Part shown: positions 1 through 5,270 of the stretch, one piece after another
Numbering within the stretch: the first letter of the stretch is position 1
Layout of the letters: each line of letters begins with the position of its first letter
Notes under the pieces: model-generated
The model's input: only the letters and a program-made list of their open reading frames with translations
The model's database searches: none
What the model was told of the DNA's origin: nothing
DNA from: a bacterium
Lineage (GTDB): Bacteria; ARS69
Length of the DNA: 6,434 nucleotides
Assembly: GCA_025774805.1 (NCBI GenBank)
Contig: JALGZR010000137.1
Span: forward strand, 1 to 6,434
Reading direction: 5' to 3'
Program-made: the position numbers and the translations under genes

Positions 1-114
1 CTTCGACAATATCAGCGTGATCGCCGCCGTCAGCGTCGTCTTCCCGTGATCTACGTGACCGATCGTCCCCACGTTCACGTGTGGCTTCGTTCGCTCGAAC
101 TTCTGCTTCGCCAT
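1..114 (-). CDS. tuf: Elongation factor Tu, N-terminal part (cut by window edge)
   Basis: EF-Tu is the GTPase that carries aminoacyl-tRNA to the ribosome A site in the cytoplasm. Only the first 38 codons are present; the rest lies left of the window. The protein begins [16 protein letters not shown] and continues into the P-loop GHVDHGKT (residues 19-26), the G1 nucleotide-binding motif typical of EF-Tu. The ATG at 114-112 is supported by the universal MAK start and by a purine-rich ribosome binding site (AAAGGA at 125-120, 5 bases upstream). It lies 245 bases downstream of four co-oriented tRNA genes in the order seen before E. coli tufB, so it is probably the last or a late gene of that transcript. 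Whether the genome has a second tuf copy cannot be seen here. Confidence 0.97.
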
Positions 115-119
115 GGTCT

Positions 120-125
120 TCCTTT
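120..125 (-). promoter_or_regulatory. Ribosome binding site of tuf
   Basis: AAAGGA on the minus strand, 5 bases before the tuf ATG, inside a longer purine run. It supports the chosen start. Confidence 0.7.
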
Positions 126-139
126 CCTACCGGCGCCGA

Positions 140-223
140 TCATCGCCGCCGCGGGAGACTTGGGTGACGACACCGGCCGGAGCGGGAATCGACACCGCCG
201 CCGAGCTTCTTTCCCATCCGCAC
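140..223 (-). CDS. Possible small ORF in the tuf leader (27 codons)
   Basis: Between tRNA-Thr(GGT) and tuf the minus strand carries a complete Shine-Dalgarno sequence AAAGGAGG (237-230). Six bases later comes a GTG (223-221), followed in frame by an ATG (217-215). The frame stays open to a TGA at 142-140. From the ATG it encodes a 25-residue basic peptide (MGKKLGGGV at the start, RRR at the end). The stop lies 25 bases upstream of the tuf ATG. I do not recognise the peptide, and it has no membrane segment or signal peptide. The ribosome binding site is better than that of tuf itself, which is the main argument for translation. A short open frame can arise by chance in GC-rich DNA, so this is only a candidate leader peptide. 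Confidence 0.25.
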   Translation of the reverse strand: MRMGKKLGGGVDSRSGRCRHPSLPRRR

Positions 224-246
224 GAACACCCTCCTTTCGGCCCGCG

Positions 247-272
247 GGATCGGGATGGCGGCGACCCGATCC
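247..272 (-). other. Hairpin in the tuf leader
   Basis: A perfect 8-bp inverted repeat (GGATCGGG / CCCGATCC) with a 10-base loop lies in the 245-base untranslated leader between tRNA-Thr(GGT) and tuf. No T-run follows it on either strand, so it does not look like an intrinsic terminator. It could help separate the tRNA and mRNA parts during RNA processing, or protect the tuf mRNA 5' end, but that is inference. It ends about 10 bases upstream of the Shine-Dalgarno sequence of the candidate small ORF. Confidence 0.4.
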
Positions 273-359
273 TCGTCGAAGAAAGAAGGGCTATACGAAC
301 GACTTCCTCGCTTCACTCGCGTAGGCGCCGTTTGCCCGGCCCCCGAGCGAGGCGAAGGC

Positions 360-435
360 TGGAGGCCACGAGCGGGGTCGAACCGCTGACCTATTGCTTA
401 CCATGCAATTGCTCTACCGACTGAGCTACGTGGCC
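360..435 (-). tRNA. tRNA-Thr (anticodon GGT)
   Basis: Folds as a complete cloverleaf of 76 bases including an encoded CCA (362-360). The acceptor stem is GGCCACG/CGTGGCC, the D stem GCTC/GAGC and the anticodon stem ATTGC/GCAAT. The loop ATGGTAA places anticodon GGT at 402-400. The T arm has loop TTCGACC. It reads ACC and ACU threonine codons. It is the fourth tRNA in the cluster and sits directly before the tuf leader, corresponding in position and anticodon to E. coli thrT. Confidence 0.97.
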
Positions 436-436
436 T

Positions 437-460
437 CGAACGGTCCCACGAACGGTCCCA
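437..460. repeat. Two tandem copies of a 12-base repeat between tRNA genes
   Basis: The unit CGAACGGTCCCA occurs twice back to back (437-448 and 449-460) with no mismatch. The two copies make up 24 of the 30 bases that separate tRNA-Gly(TCC) from tRNA-Thr(GGT). It looks like a local slippage duplication in the processing spacer. No function is evident. Confidence 0.9.
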
Positions 461-465
461 CCACC

Positions 466-542
466 TGGAGCGGGAAACGGGACTCGAACCCGCGACCCTC
501 AGCTTGGAAGGCTGATGCTCTAGCCAACTGAGCTATTCCCGC
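466..542 (-). tRNA. tRNA-Gly (anticodon TCC)
   Basis: Complete 77-base cloverleaf with encoded CCA (468-466). The acceptor stem is GCGGGAA/TTCCCGC, the D stem GCTC/GAGC and the anticodon stem TCAGC/GCTGA. The loop CTTCCAA gives anticodon TCC at 508-506. The T arm is GCGGG/CCCGT with loop TTCGAGT and one G-T pair. It reads GGA and GGG glycine codons. It lies third in the cluster, matching E. coli glyT. Confidence 0.97.
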
Positions 543-629
543 CCGTGCTGCGATTCCGGTCCGCCGCTCTGCGAGCCCCGACGGACCGTCGCGGAGAGCC
601 CCCGCGATCTCCGGGCGGACACGAAAAAC

Positions 630-715
630 TGGTGGCGAGGGGAGGATTCGAACCTCCGAAGGCGTACGCCAACAGATTTACAGTCTGCCCCCTTTGACCG
701 CTCGGGAACCTCGCC
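630..715 (-). tRNA. tRNA-Tyr (anticodon GTA)
   Basis: An 86-base class II tRNA with encoded CCA (632-630). The acceptor stem is GGCGAGG/CCTCGCC, the D stem CCC/GGG and the anticodon stem GCAGA/TCTGT. The loop CTGTAAA gives anticodon GTA at 681-679. The long variable arm contains the self-pairing GGCGTACGCC, as expected for bacterial tRNA-Tyr. The T arm is GGAGG/CCTCC with loop TTCGAAT. It lies second in the cluster, matching E. coli tyrU. Confidence 0.97.
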
Positions 716-744
716 ACGCGAAGCGCCCGCGGGAACCCCCCGAT

Positions 745-762
745 TCGCCCGATCCCGGGCGA
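745..762 (-). other. Short hairpin in the tRNA-Thr/tRNA-Tyr spacer
   Basis: A 7-bp perfect stem (TCGCCCG/CGGGCGA) with a 4-base loop in the 105-base spacer between tRNA-Thr(TGT) and tRNA-Tyr. No T-run follows, so it is not an intrinsic terminator. It may be a structure recognised during processing of the polycistronic tRNA precursor, or chance in GC-rich DNA. Confidence 0.35.
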
Positions 763-820
763 TCCCGACGATCGATCGGCCTCCCGCGGCCACTGATAAC
801 TTGACCCCCACCCGGAGGCG

Positions 821-892
821 AGCTGGCGGAGGGAATCGAACCCCCAACCGCCTCATTACAAGTGAGGTGCTCTACCGTTGAGCTACGCCAGC
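821..892 (-). tRNA. tRNA-Thr (anticodon TGT), CCA not encoded
   Basis: First tRNA of the cluster; 72 bases up to the discriminator base. The acceptor stem is GCTGGCG/CGCCAGC, the D stem GCTC/GAGC and the anticodon stem CCTCA/TGAGG. The loop CTTGTAA gives anticodon TGT at 860-858. The T arm is GGGGG/CCCTC with loop TTCGATT. After the discriminator T the DNA reads CGC, so the CCA tail must be added by tRNA nucleotidyltransferase, unlike the other three tRNAs here. It reads ACA and related threonine codons and matches E. coli thrU in place and anticodon. Confidence 0.96.
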
Positions 893-915
893 ATTCCGCA
901 CGGCGTGAATCGTGG

Positions 916-945
916 AATGTACGGGAGGACGTGGTCCAGTGTCAA
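916..945 (-). promoter_or_regulatory. Sigma70-type promoter of the tRNA-tuf operon (proximal)
   Basis: The minus strand shows a consensus -35 box TTGACA (945-940), an 18-base spacer and a -10 box TACATT (921-916, 4 of 6 consensus). The predicted start is near 908-910, leaving a leader of under 20 bases before the 5' end of tRNA-Thr(TGT) at 892. Placement directly before a stable-RNA operon and the perfect -35 box make this the best promoter in the window. Confidence 0.8.
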
Positions 946-1093
946 GCGCAAGAATCGGGCGGATCAGCCCCCTCCGCCGGGGCGAGCCCGCCTCACCTTG
1001 CGTCGAGTTTTGAGGCTCCCGGCCCAGGATGTCGAAAACTCACCCTCCCGGCAGCGAGTGAGTGATCCCGGTCCTCCTGTGGAGCAGAATAAG

Positions 1094-1122
1094 AACGTAA
1101 GAGGCGACCGGGCCGATGTCAA
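1094..1122 (-). promoter_or_regulatory. Second sigma70-type promoter upstream of the tRNA-tuf operon (distal)
   Basis: The minus strand shows a perfect -35 box TTGACA (1122-1117), a 17-base spacer and TACGTT as a -10 box (1099-1094, 3 of 6 consensus). The bases just upstream (around 1123-1140) are A/T-rich for this genome and could act as an UP element. The predicted start is near 1087, which would give a leader of roughly 195 bases running through the proximal promoter into the tRNAs. Tandem promoters are common for stable-RNA operons. The weak -10 box lowers confidence. Confidence 0.6.
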
Positions 1123-1161
1123 CCCACACAATTCACCCTAAATCGGGAGAGATTGGTCCTC

Positions 1162-2607
1162 TCACTCGTCGAGGGGTCGCAGGAGAGGTCCTTCCTTGCG
1201 GTCCTCGACGGCGTAGCCGGCGGCGTGAATCCTCTCGCGGAGCGCGTCCGCGGCGGTCCAGTCCCTGGCCCGCCGCGCCTCCTCCCGCTGCCGGACGAGG
1301 GCAAGGACCCCCCCGGGGACCTTGCCGTCACCACTCCCGGACTCCGCGAAACCGATCCCGAGCAACGCGGTGGCCTCGCGGACCGTCTCTCCCGCCGCTC
1401 GGAGAAGCGCGCCGAAGTGGGGAGAGGTCTCCCCGGCCCGGAGGTATCCGTTCCCGACGCGCACGAGCTCGAAGATCTTCCCGATGGCGCTGGCGGAGTT
1501 GAAGTCGTCGTCGAGGGCCTCGTGGAACGAGCGTCGGGCCCGGTCGATCGCGGCGCGAAACTCGGAGTCGATCCCGGCGAGGTCGGCCGGATCGGGCGCG
1601 TCGGACGCTCCGGGCGCGGCGGCGTGCTCCGCCGCGCGCAAGAAGTTCACGATCCTCTCGAGCGCGGCCCCCGATTCCTCCAGACGTTCCTTCCTGTAGT
1701 CGATGGGGCTCCGGTAGTGGGTGGAGAGGAGATAGAGGCGGAGCGCTCGGGGATCGACCTCTTTCATCACGTCCGAGACCAGGAAGTAGACGCCGGTGGA
1801 CTTCGACATCTTCTCGCCGCCGAGGTTCACCATGCCGTTCTCGACCCAGTGGTTGCAGAACCGGTCTCCCGTGGCCGCCTCCGACTGGGCGAGCTCGTTC
1901 TCGTGGTGCGGAAAGATCAGATCCCTTCCGCCGCCGTGCAGGTCGACGACCCCGCCGAGGTACTTCGAGGCCATGACCGAGCACTCGATGTGCCAGCCCG
2001 GCCGGCCCGGACCCCACGGACTGTCCCACGCCGGCTCCCCGGGCTTCGCCGCCTTCCAGAGGGCGAAGTCGACCGGGTGGCGCTTGTTCTCGTCGACGTC
2101 GATCCGGACCCCGGCCCGGAGATCCTCGACCCGCTTGCCGGAGAGCTTCCCGTAATCGGGCTTGGACGTGACGTCGAAGAACACGCTCCCCTCGGAGGCG
2201 TACGCGTGCCCGCGGTCGACGAGGATCCCGATCATCTCGAGGATCTCGGGGATGTGCTTCGTCGCGCGCGGGTAGTGATCGGCCCGTTCGATCTCCATCC
2301 AGTCGGCCGCCTCGAAATAGGCATCAATGTTGCGCTGCGCGAACTCCCGGTAGTCGACCCCGGCCTCCTGGGCCTTGGCGATGATTTTGTCGTCGATGTC
2401 GGTGAAGTTCTGGATGAGCGTCACTTCGTATCCGCGCGCCCGGAAGACCCGGCGCATCAGGTCGGCCACGACGTAGGCCCTCATGTGCCCGACGTGGGGA
2501 GTGGCCTGAACGGTCATCCCGCACACGTAGATCCCCACGCGGTCCGGCTTGACCGGCTCGAAGGGAATCTTCTTCCGGCGCAGCGTGTCGTAGACTTGAA
2601 TGGCCAT
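1162..2607 (-). CDS. cysS: Cysteinyl-tRNA synthetase
   Basis: Class I aminoacyl-tRNA synthetase that charges tRNA-Cys with cysteine using ATP, in the cytoplasm. The product is 481 residues, slightly longer than E. coli CysRS (461). The HIGH signature appears as PHVGH (37-41) and the KMSKS loop as KMSKS (266-270). The four zinc ligands that select cysteine align as Cys29, Cys209 (in WHIECS), His234 and Glu238 (in FPHHENE). An all-alpha anticodon-binding part follows from about residue 305. The C-terminus (EDRKEGPLLRPL) matches the family's final anticodon-recognition segment. The ATG at 2607-2605 gives the expected start MAIQVYDTL. Its ribosome binding site is weak: GGGGAG lies 12 bases upstream, with a closer GGAA. 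It follows btpA after a 118-base gap and may be read from the same upstream transcript, since I see no promoter of its own. The TGA stop is at 1164-1162. Confidence 0.97.
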   Translation of the reverse strand: MAIQVYDTLRRKKIPFEPVKPDRVGIYVCGMTVQATPHVGHMRAYVVADLMRRVFRARGYEVTLIQNFTDIDDKIIAKAQEAGVDYREFAQRNIDAYFEAADWMEIERADHYPRATKHIPEILEMIGILVDRGHAYASEGSVFFDVTSKPDYGKLSGKRVEDLRAGVRIDVDENKRHPVDFALWKAAKPGEPAWDSPWGPGRPGWHIECSVMASKYLGGVVDLHGGGRDLIFPHHENELAQSEAATGDRFCNHWVENGMVNLGGEKMSKSTGVYFLVSDVMKEVDPRALRLYLLSTHYRSPIDYRKERLEESGAALERIVNFLRAAEHAAAPGASDAPDPADLAGIDSEFRAAIDRARRSFHEALDDDFNSASAIGKIFELVRVGNGYLRAGETSPHFGALLRAAGETVREATALLGIGFAESGSGDGKVPGGVLALVRQREEARRARDWTAADALRERIHAAGYAVEDRKEGPLLRPLDE

Positions 2608-2654
2608 CGGCGTTCCGAGCTCCCCGTCTTCCGTTCCCGCCTTCTCTCTTCCGT

Positions 2655-2721
2655 CTAGCCCGGACTATTCATGAACGACCTGCTGCGATCGCGACGGCCC
2701 TTCATGAATAGCACGGGCTAG
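2655..2721. repeat. 67-base inverted repeat between btpA and cysS (REP/MITE-like)
   Basis: Two 21-base arms (2655-2675 and 2701-2721) are inverted copies of each other. An outer 8-bp block CTAGCCCG and an inner 11-bp block CTATTCATGAA match perfectly, separated by two imperfect positions. The 25-base loop contains the palindrome GCGATCGC (2685-2692). The inner block ends in TTCATGAA, itself a palindrome, and both outer ends are CTAG. It starts 4 bases after the btpA stop codon. No T-run follows on the minus strand, so it is not a classic terminator, although the RNA would form a strong hairpin. The A/T-rich inner block is unlike the surrounding GC-rich DNA. It could be a REP-like palindrome, a tiny non-autonomous transposon remnant or a 3'-end mRNA stabiliser. 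I cannot tell which without finding other copies. Confidence 0.9.
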
Positions 2722-2725
2722 CGAC

Positions 2726-3556
2726 TCACGTCGTCTGCTTCACCCGGCGCAGCCGGGCCGCGGCCTCGATCATCTCCCGCGCGCGCTCCCGATCGACCGG
2801 CGAGCGCGGATCCCCGTCCCGCTTCAGTGCCGATCCGACGATCATGCCATCGGAAACCGCCCAGAACTCCGCGAGGTTCCCGGCCGTGACTCCCGATCCG
2901 ACGAAGAGCGGCGTGTCGTCCAGAGCCTTTCTCACCCGGACGAGATCGGCCGGGTCGGCCCGCTCTCCGGTCGCGGCTCCCGAAAGGACCAGGGCGTCCG
3001 CGAGGCCGCGTCGCCGGGCGTCGCGAGCCTCCGCGACGAGAGCGTCGCCCTCGCCGGGAGCTCCCAGAGGACGGGCGTGCTTCACGCCCACGTCGGCGAA
3101 GACCAGGGCGGTGCTTCCGAGTGCCCGCCGGAGGAGCATCGTCTCGCGGGCGCGCCCCTCGATCACCCCCTGATCGGTCACTGCGGCCCCGACGTGGACG
3201 TTTACGCGGATGAAATCGGCCCCGGTGACCGCGGCGACGGACAGGGCGGCCTCCGCGTCGTTGCGGAGCACGTTGACCCCGAAGGGAACGTTGTGATCCC
3301 GGCGCAGCTCCCGACACACGATCGCCAGGGCGGCCACGGTGGTCGGGGGCACGCGGTCCTTCGCGAACGGAGCGTCCCCGAAGTTCTCCACGAGCATCCC
3401 GTCGACTCCGGCGGAGGTAAGGATCTCCGCATCGGCGCGGGCCGCATCCAGCGCGGTCTCGAGATCCCCGCCGGAGGGGCTCCCCGGGAGCGGCCGCAGG
3501 TGGATCATCCCCACGATCGGCCGCGCTCCGCCGAAGAGCCCGAGGACGGGATTCAC
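2726..3556 (-). CDS. btpA: BtpA/SgcQ-family TIM-barrel protein
   Basis: A 276-residue member of the BtpA family (PF03437-type TIM barrel). BtpA was named in cyanobacteria, where it is needed for stable photosystem I; E. coli SgcQ is a relative. The biochemical activity in most bacteria is unknown, and nothing here suggests photosynthesis. Family motifs seen are GMIHLRPLPGSP (16-27), VENFGDAPF (56-64), GVNVLRND (93-100), IRVNVHVGA with TDQG (116-130), ADVGVKHA (154-161), LSGAATG (191-197) and VGSGVTAGN (219-227). The start is the GTG at 3556-3554: the open frame continues 81 codons further upstream, but that part only overlaps ddl in another frame and has no family similarity. The GTG overlaps the ddl stop as GTGA, and AGGGGG lies 7 bases upstream. 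Family membership is clear; the gene name is used in the family sense only. Confidence 0.88.
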   Translation of the reverse strand: MNPVLGLFGGARPIVGMIHLRPLPGSPSGGDLETALDAARADAEILTSAGVDGMLVENFGDAPFAKDRVPPTTVAALAIVCRELRRDHNVPFGVNVLRNDAEAALSVAAVTGADFIRVNVHVGAAVTDQGVIEGRARETMLLRRALGSTALVFADVGVKHARPLGAPGEGDALVAEARDARRRGLADALVLSGAATGERADPADLVRVRKALDDTPLFVGSGVTAGNLAEFWAVSDGMIVGSALKRDGDPRSPVDRERAREMIEAAARLRRVKQTT

Positions 3557-4644
3557 CCCGCCGCCCCCTGTTTCGCCGGATGGCCCGCCGGATGGGGAGC
3601 CGGCCCGCCCCGGCGGGGGCCGCGCGCGATGGCGGACTCGATGATGCGCTCGACGAGCTCCTCGAACGAGATTCCCCTCGCCTTCGCCGCCATGGGAACG
3701 AGGGAGAGCGGCGTCAGTCCCGGAATCGTGTTGATCTCCAGACAGTAGAACGTGGAGTCGGGGGCGAGACGGTAGTCCACCCGGGCGAAGCCCTCGCACC
3801 GGAGCGCGTGGAATGCGGCGAGGGCGCTCAGGCGGATCCGGGCGGCGAGGTCCCCCGGCAGATCGGCGGGCACCTCGTAGCGACTCCGGCCCGGAGTGTA
3901 CTTGGCCTCGTAGCTGTAAACGCCTTCCTCCGGGACGATCTCGACGATCGGAAGCGCCTCGTCATCCAGGATGGCCACGGTCAGCTCCCGCCCGGGCACG
4001 TATCGCTCGAGCAGGACGCGCCGACCGTAGCGGGCGGCCTTCTCGACGGCGGGAAAGGGATCCTCTCCGCGCTTCACCACCGTGAGCCCGACGGTCGACC
4101 CCTGTTCGTTCGGCTTGACGACGATGTCGCTCGAGAGCTCCCGGGCCAGCGCGGCGACGTCGCTCTTCGTCGGGAGATGCTCGGGATCCCACTCGACCAT
4201 GCGCCACTCGGGGGTGGGGACTCCCGCCGTGCCGAACACCCGCTTCGCCCGGTCCTTGTCCATGGCCAGGGCGGAGCCGAGAACGCCGCTTCCCGTGTAC
4301 GGAAGTCCGAGTATCTCGAAGAAGGCCTGCACGGTGCCGTTCTCGCCCCACCCCCCGTGAAGGGCGATGAAGACCGCGTCGACGTCCGCCAGCGACCCGG
4401 CGAGCTCCTTCATCGCGGAGGAACCGGAGAGAGCGAGCGCCCCCTCCCCGGTCTCGCTTCCGGGAGGACGCTCGCCGATCCGCGGAGTCTCTCCGGCACC
4501 GAGCGCCAGTACGCCCTCGCGTGTGTCGAGCAGCGTCACCTGGTGACCCCGATCGGCGAGGGCGCGCGCCACGGCGGTTCCCGTCACCCGTGAGACGTCC
4601 CTCTCTTCACTCTCTCCCCCCATCAGGACCGCGATCCGTTTCAA
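3553..4644 (-). CDS. ddl: D-alanine--D-alanine ligase
   Basis: ATP-grasp enzyme that joins two D-alanines for peptidoglycan precursor synthesis in the cytoplasm. The product is 363 residues, longer than E. coli DdlB (306), owing to a variable stretch near residues 44-80 and a Pro/Ala/Gly-rich tail after about 342. The N-terminal motif GGESEERDVS carries the conserved Glu14; HGGWGENGT (96-104) follows. The ATP-grasp core shows VVKPNEQGSTVG (175-186, Ser183), EAKY (246-249), GFARVD (285-290, Arg288 and Asp290) and EINTIPGLTPLSLVP (303-317, Glu303, Asn305, Ser314). All match known substrate or Mg-ATP residues. I chose the TTG start at 4644-4642: it has AAAGGAG 7 bases upstream, gives the expected KRIAVLMGG N-terminus and overlaps the GNAT stop as TTGA. 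An upstream ATG at 4911 would add 89 residues read out of frame from the GNAT gene and is rejected. Confidence 0.96.
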   Translation of the reverse strand: MKRIAVLMGGESEERDVSRVTGTAVARALADRGHQVTLLDTREGVLALGAGETPRIGERPPGSETGEGALALSGSSAMKELAGSLADVDAVFIALHGGWGENGTVQAFFEILGLPYTGSGVLGSALAMDKDRAKRVFGTAGVPTPEWRMVEWDPEHLPTKSDVAALARELSSDIVVKPNEQGSTVGLTVVKRGEDPFPAVEKAARYGRRVLLERYVPGRELTVAILDDEALPIVEIVPEEGVYSYEAKYTPGRSRYEVPADLPGDLAARIRLSALAAFHALRCEGFARVDYRLAPDSTFYCLEINTIPGLTPLSLVPMAAKARGISFEELVERIIESAIARGPRRGGPAPHPAGHPAKQGAAG

Positions 4645-5270
4645 GGCTCGACTCCTTTCGACTTGTCCGCGGGGGACGTCCCGGGGATCACCCCGGCGGG
4701 ATCCGCTGCGTTCGCCGAATCCGGAGATGCCGGGGACGCGGCGGAAGCGGCCTTGGGGCCGGGCCCGCCGACTTCGGGGGTCTTCGTGAGCTCGATCCAG
4801 CTCTCGGCGAGGAAGTCCTCCGCCCCCAGATCTCTCCAGAACGCAAGGGCCGACTCGCTCCGGACGGCCACGTGCATGCGGGCCGCGTCCAGACCCTTCG
4901 CGGTCAGCCATTCCGCCACCCGGTGGTAGAGCCGGCGACCGATCCCGCGACGGCGGGAGACCGGATCGACCACCAGGTCGGAGACGTAGCCGAAGCGTCG
5001 GAGCTCGAAGAAGGAGTCCTGGGTCCGGACCGAGCCGATGATGAGGCCGACGACACGCCCCCCTCCTTCGGCCACGAACACCGCGGAGTCGAGGTGACGC
5101 ATGCGATCCCGAAGATAGAGAGCGTAGCGCGCACGGGCGTCGGTTCGGAGGCGGAACCTCTCGTCCACGCGCTCCTGCGCCTTCATCTCTTCGTGGGCGA
5201 GGTCGAGAATCGCCTCCTCGTCGGCGTCCCGGGCCGCCCGCACCGTCACGTCGCTCGTCGCTTCGCTCAT
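4641..5270 (-). CDS. GNAT-family N-acetyltransferase with disordered tail
   Basis: A 209-residue protein with one GNAT domain (about 7-163) that should transfer an acyl group from acetyl-CoA to an amine; the substrate cannot be read from sequence. Motif A, the CoA pyrophosphate-binding loop, is YVSDLVVDPVSRRRGIGRRL (95-114) and contains RxxGxG. The preceding strands hold AVFVAEGGGRVVGLIIG (63-79), and motif B appears as SESALAFWRDLGAED (138-152). Residues from about 165 to the end form a low-complexity Ala/Pro/Ser/Gly tail, probably disordered. The ATG at 5270-5268 overlaps the ispDF stop as ATGA, with GGAG 5 bases upstream. Its open frame extends far upstream but only as an Arg-rich shadow of ispDF. 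Co-translation with ispDF and ddl suggests shared expression, not necessarily a shared pathway. Confidence 0.9.
   Translation of the reverse strand: MSEATSDVTVRAARDADEEAILDLAHEEMKAQERVDERFRLRTDARARYALYLRDRMRHLDSAVFVAEGGGRVVGLIIGSVRTQDSFFELRRFGYVSDLVVDPVSRRRGIGRRLYHRVAEWLTAKGLDAARMHVAVRSESALAFWRDLGAEDFLAESWIELTKTPEVGGPGPKAASAASPASPDSANAADPAGVIPGTSPADKSKGVEP

Larger units (their letters stand above)
893..1161. other. Intergenic region between cysS and the tRNA-tuf operon
   Basis: This 269-base gap has no convincing gene. It contains the two promoters described separately and, between them, several possible hairpins. These are ACTCAC/GTGAGT (1063-1058 with 1043-1038), GAGTTTT/AAAACTC (1041-1035 with 1011-1005) and GGCGGA/TCCGCC (978-973 with 963-958). 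The first two share bases and cannot form together. No stem is followed by a clear T-run, so no intrinsic terminator for cysS is visible. Only a weak 5-bp GAGAG/CTCTC stem lies right at the cysS stop codon. Confidence 0.6.

Noticed and set aside
247-272. Intrinsic terminator between the tRNAs and tuf
   Set aside because: The stem is good but no T-run follows on either strand, and termination here would cut tuf off from the tRNA promoter.
270-320. Separate promoter for tuf around a TATAGC sequence (minus strand)
   Set aside because: There is no acceptable -35 box at 16-18 bases; the hexamer at that distance is GAGTGA.
46-424. Plus-strand frames over the tuf leader and tRNA-Thr
   Set aside because: They run through tuf and a tRNA gene on the opposite strand and encode Arg/Pro-rich low-complexity sequence.
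1153-2658. 501-codon open frame on the plus strand, opposite cysS
   Set aside because: It is the exact antisense of a clear cysS gene. Long antisense frames are expected from strong G/C bias at third codon positions. The predicted protein has no recognisable domain.
3557-3799. 81-codon N-terminal extension of btpA
   Set aside because: The extra part overlaps ddl in another frame and is low-complexity. The GTG at 3556 gives the normal family N-terminus.
3580-4593. 337-codon plus-strand frame opposite ddl
   Set aside because: Antisense shadow of ddl with no family motifs and no ribosome binding site of note.
4645-4911. 89-codon N-terminal extension of ddl from an ATG at 4911
   Set aside because: It overlaps the GNAT gene out of frame and adds an Arg/Gly-rich stretch. 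The TTG at 4644 has a good ribosome binding site and gives the family N-terminus.
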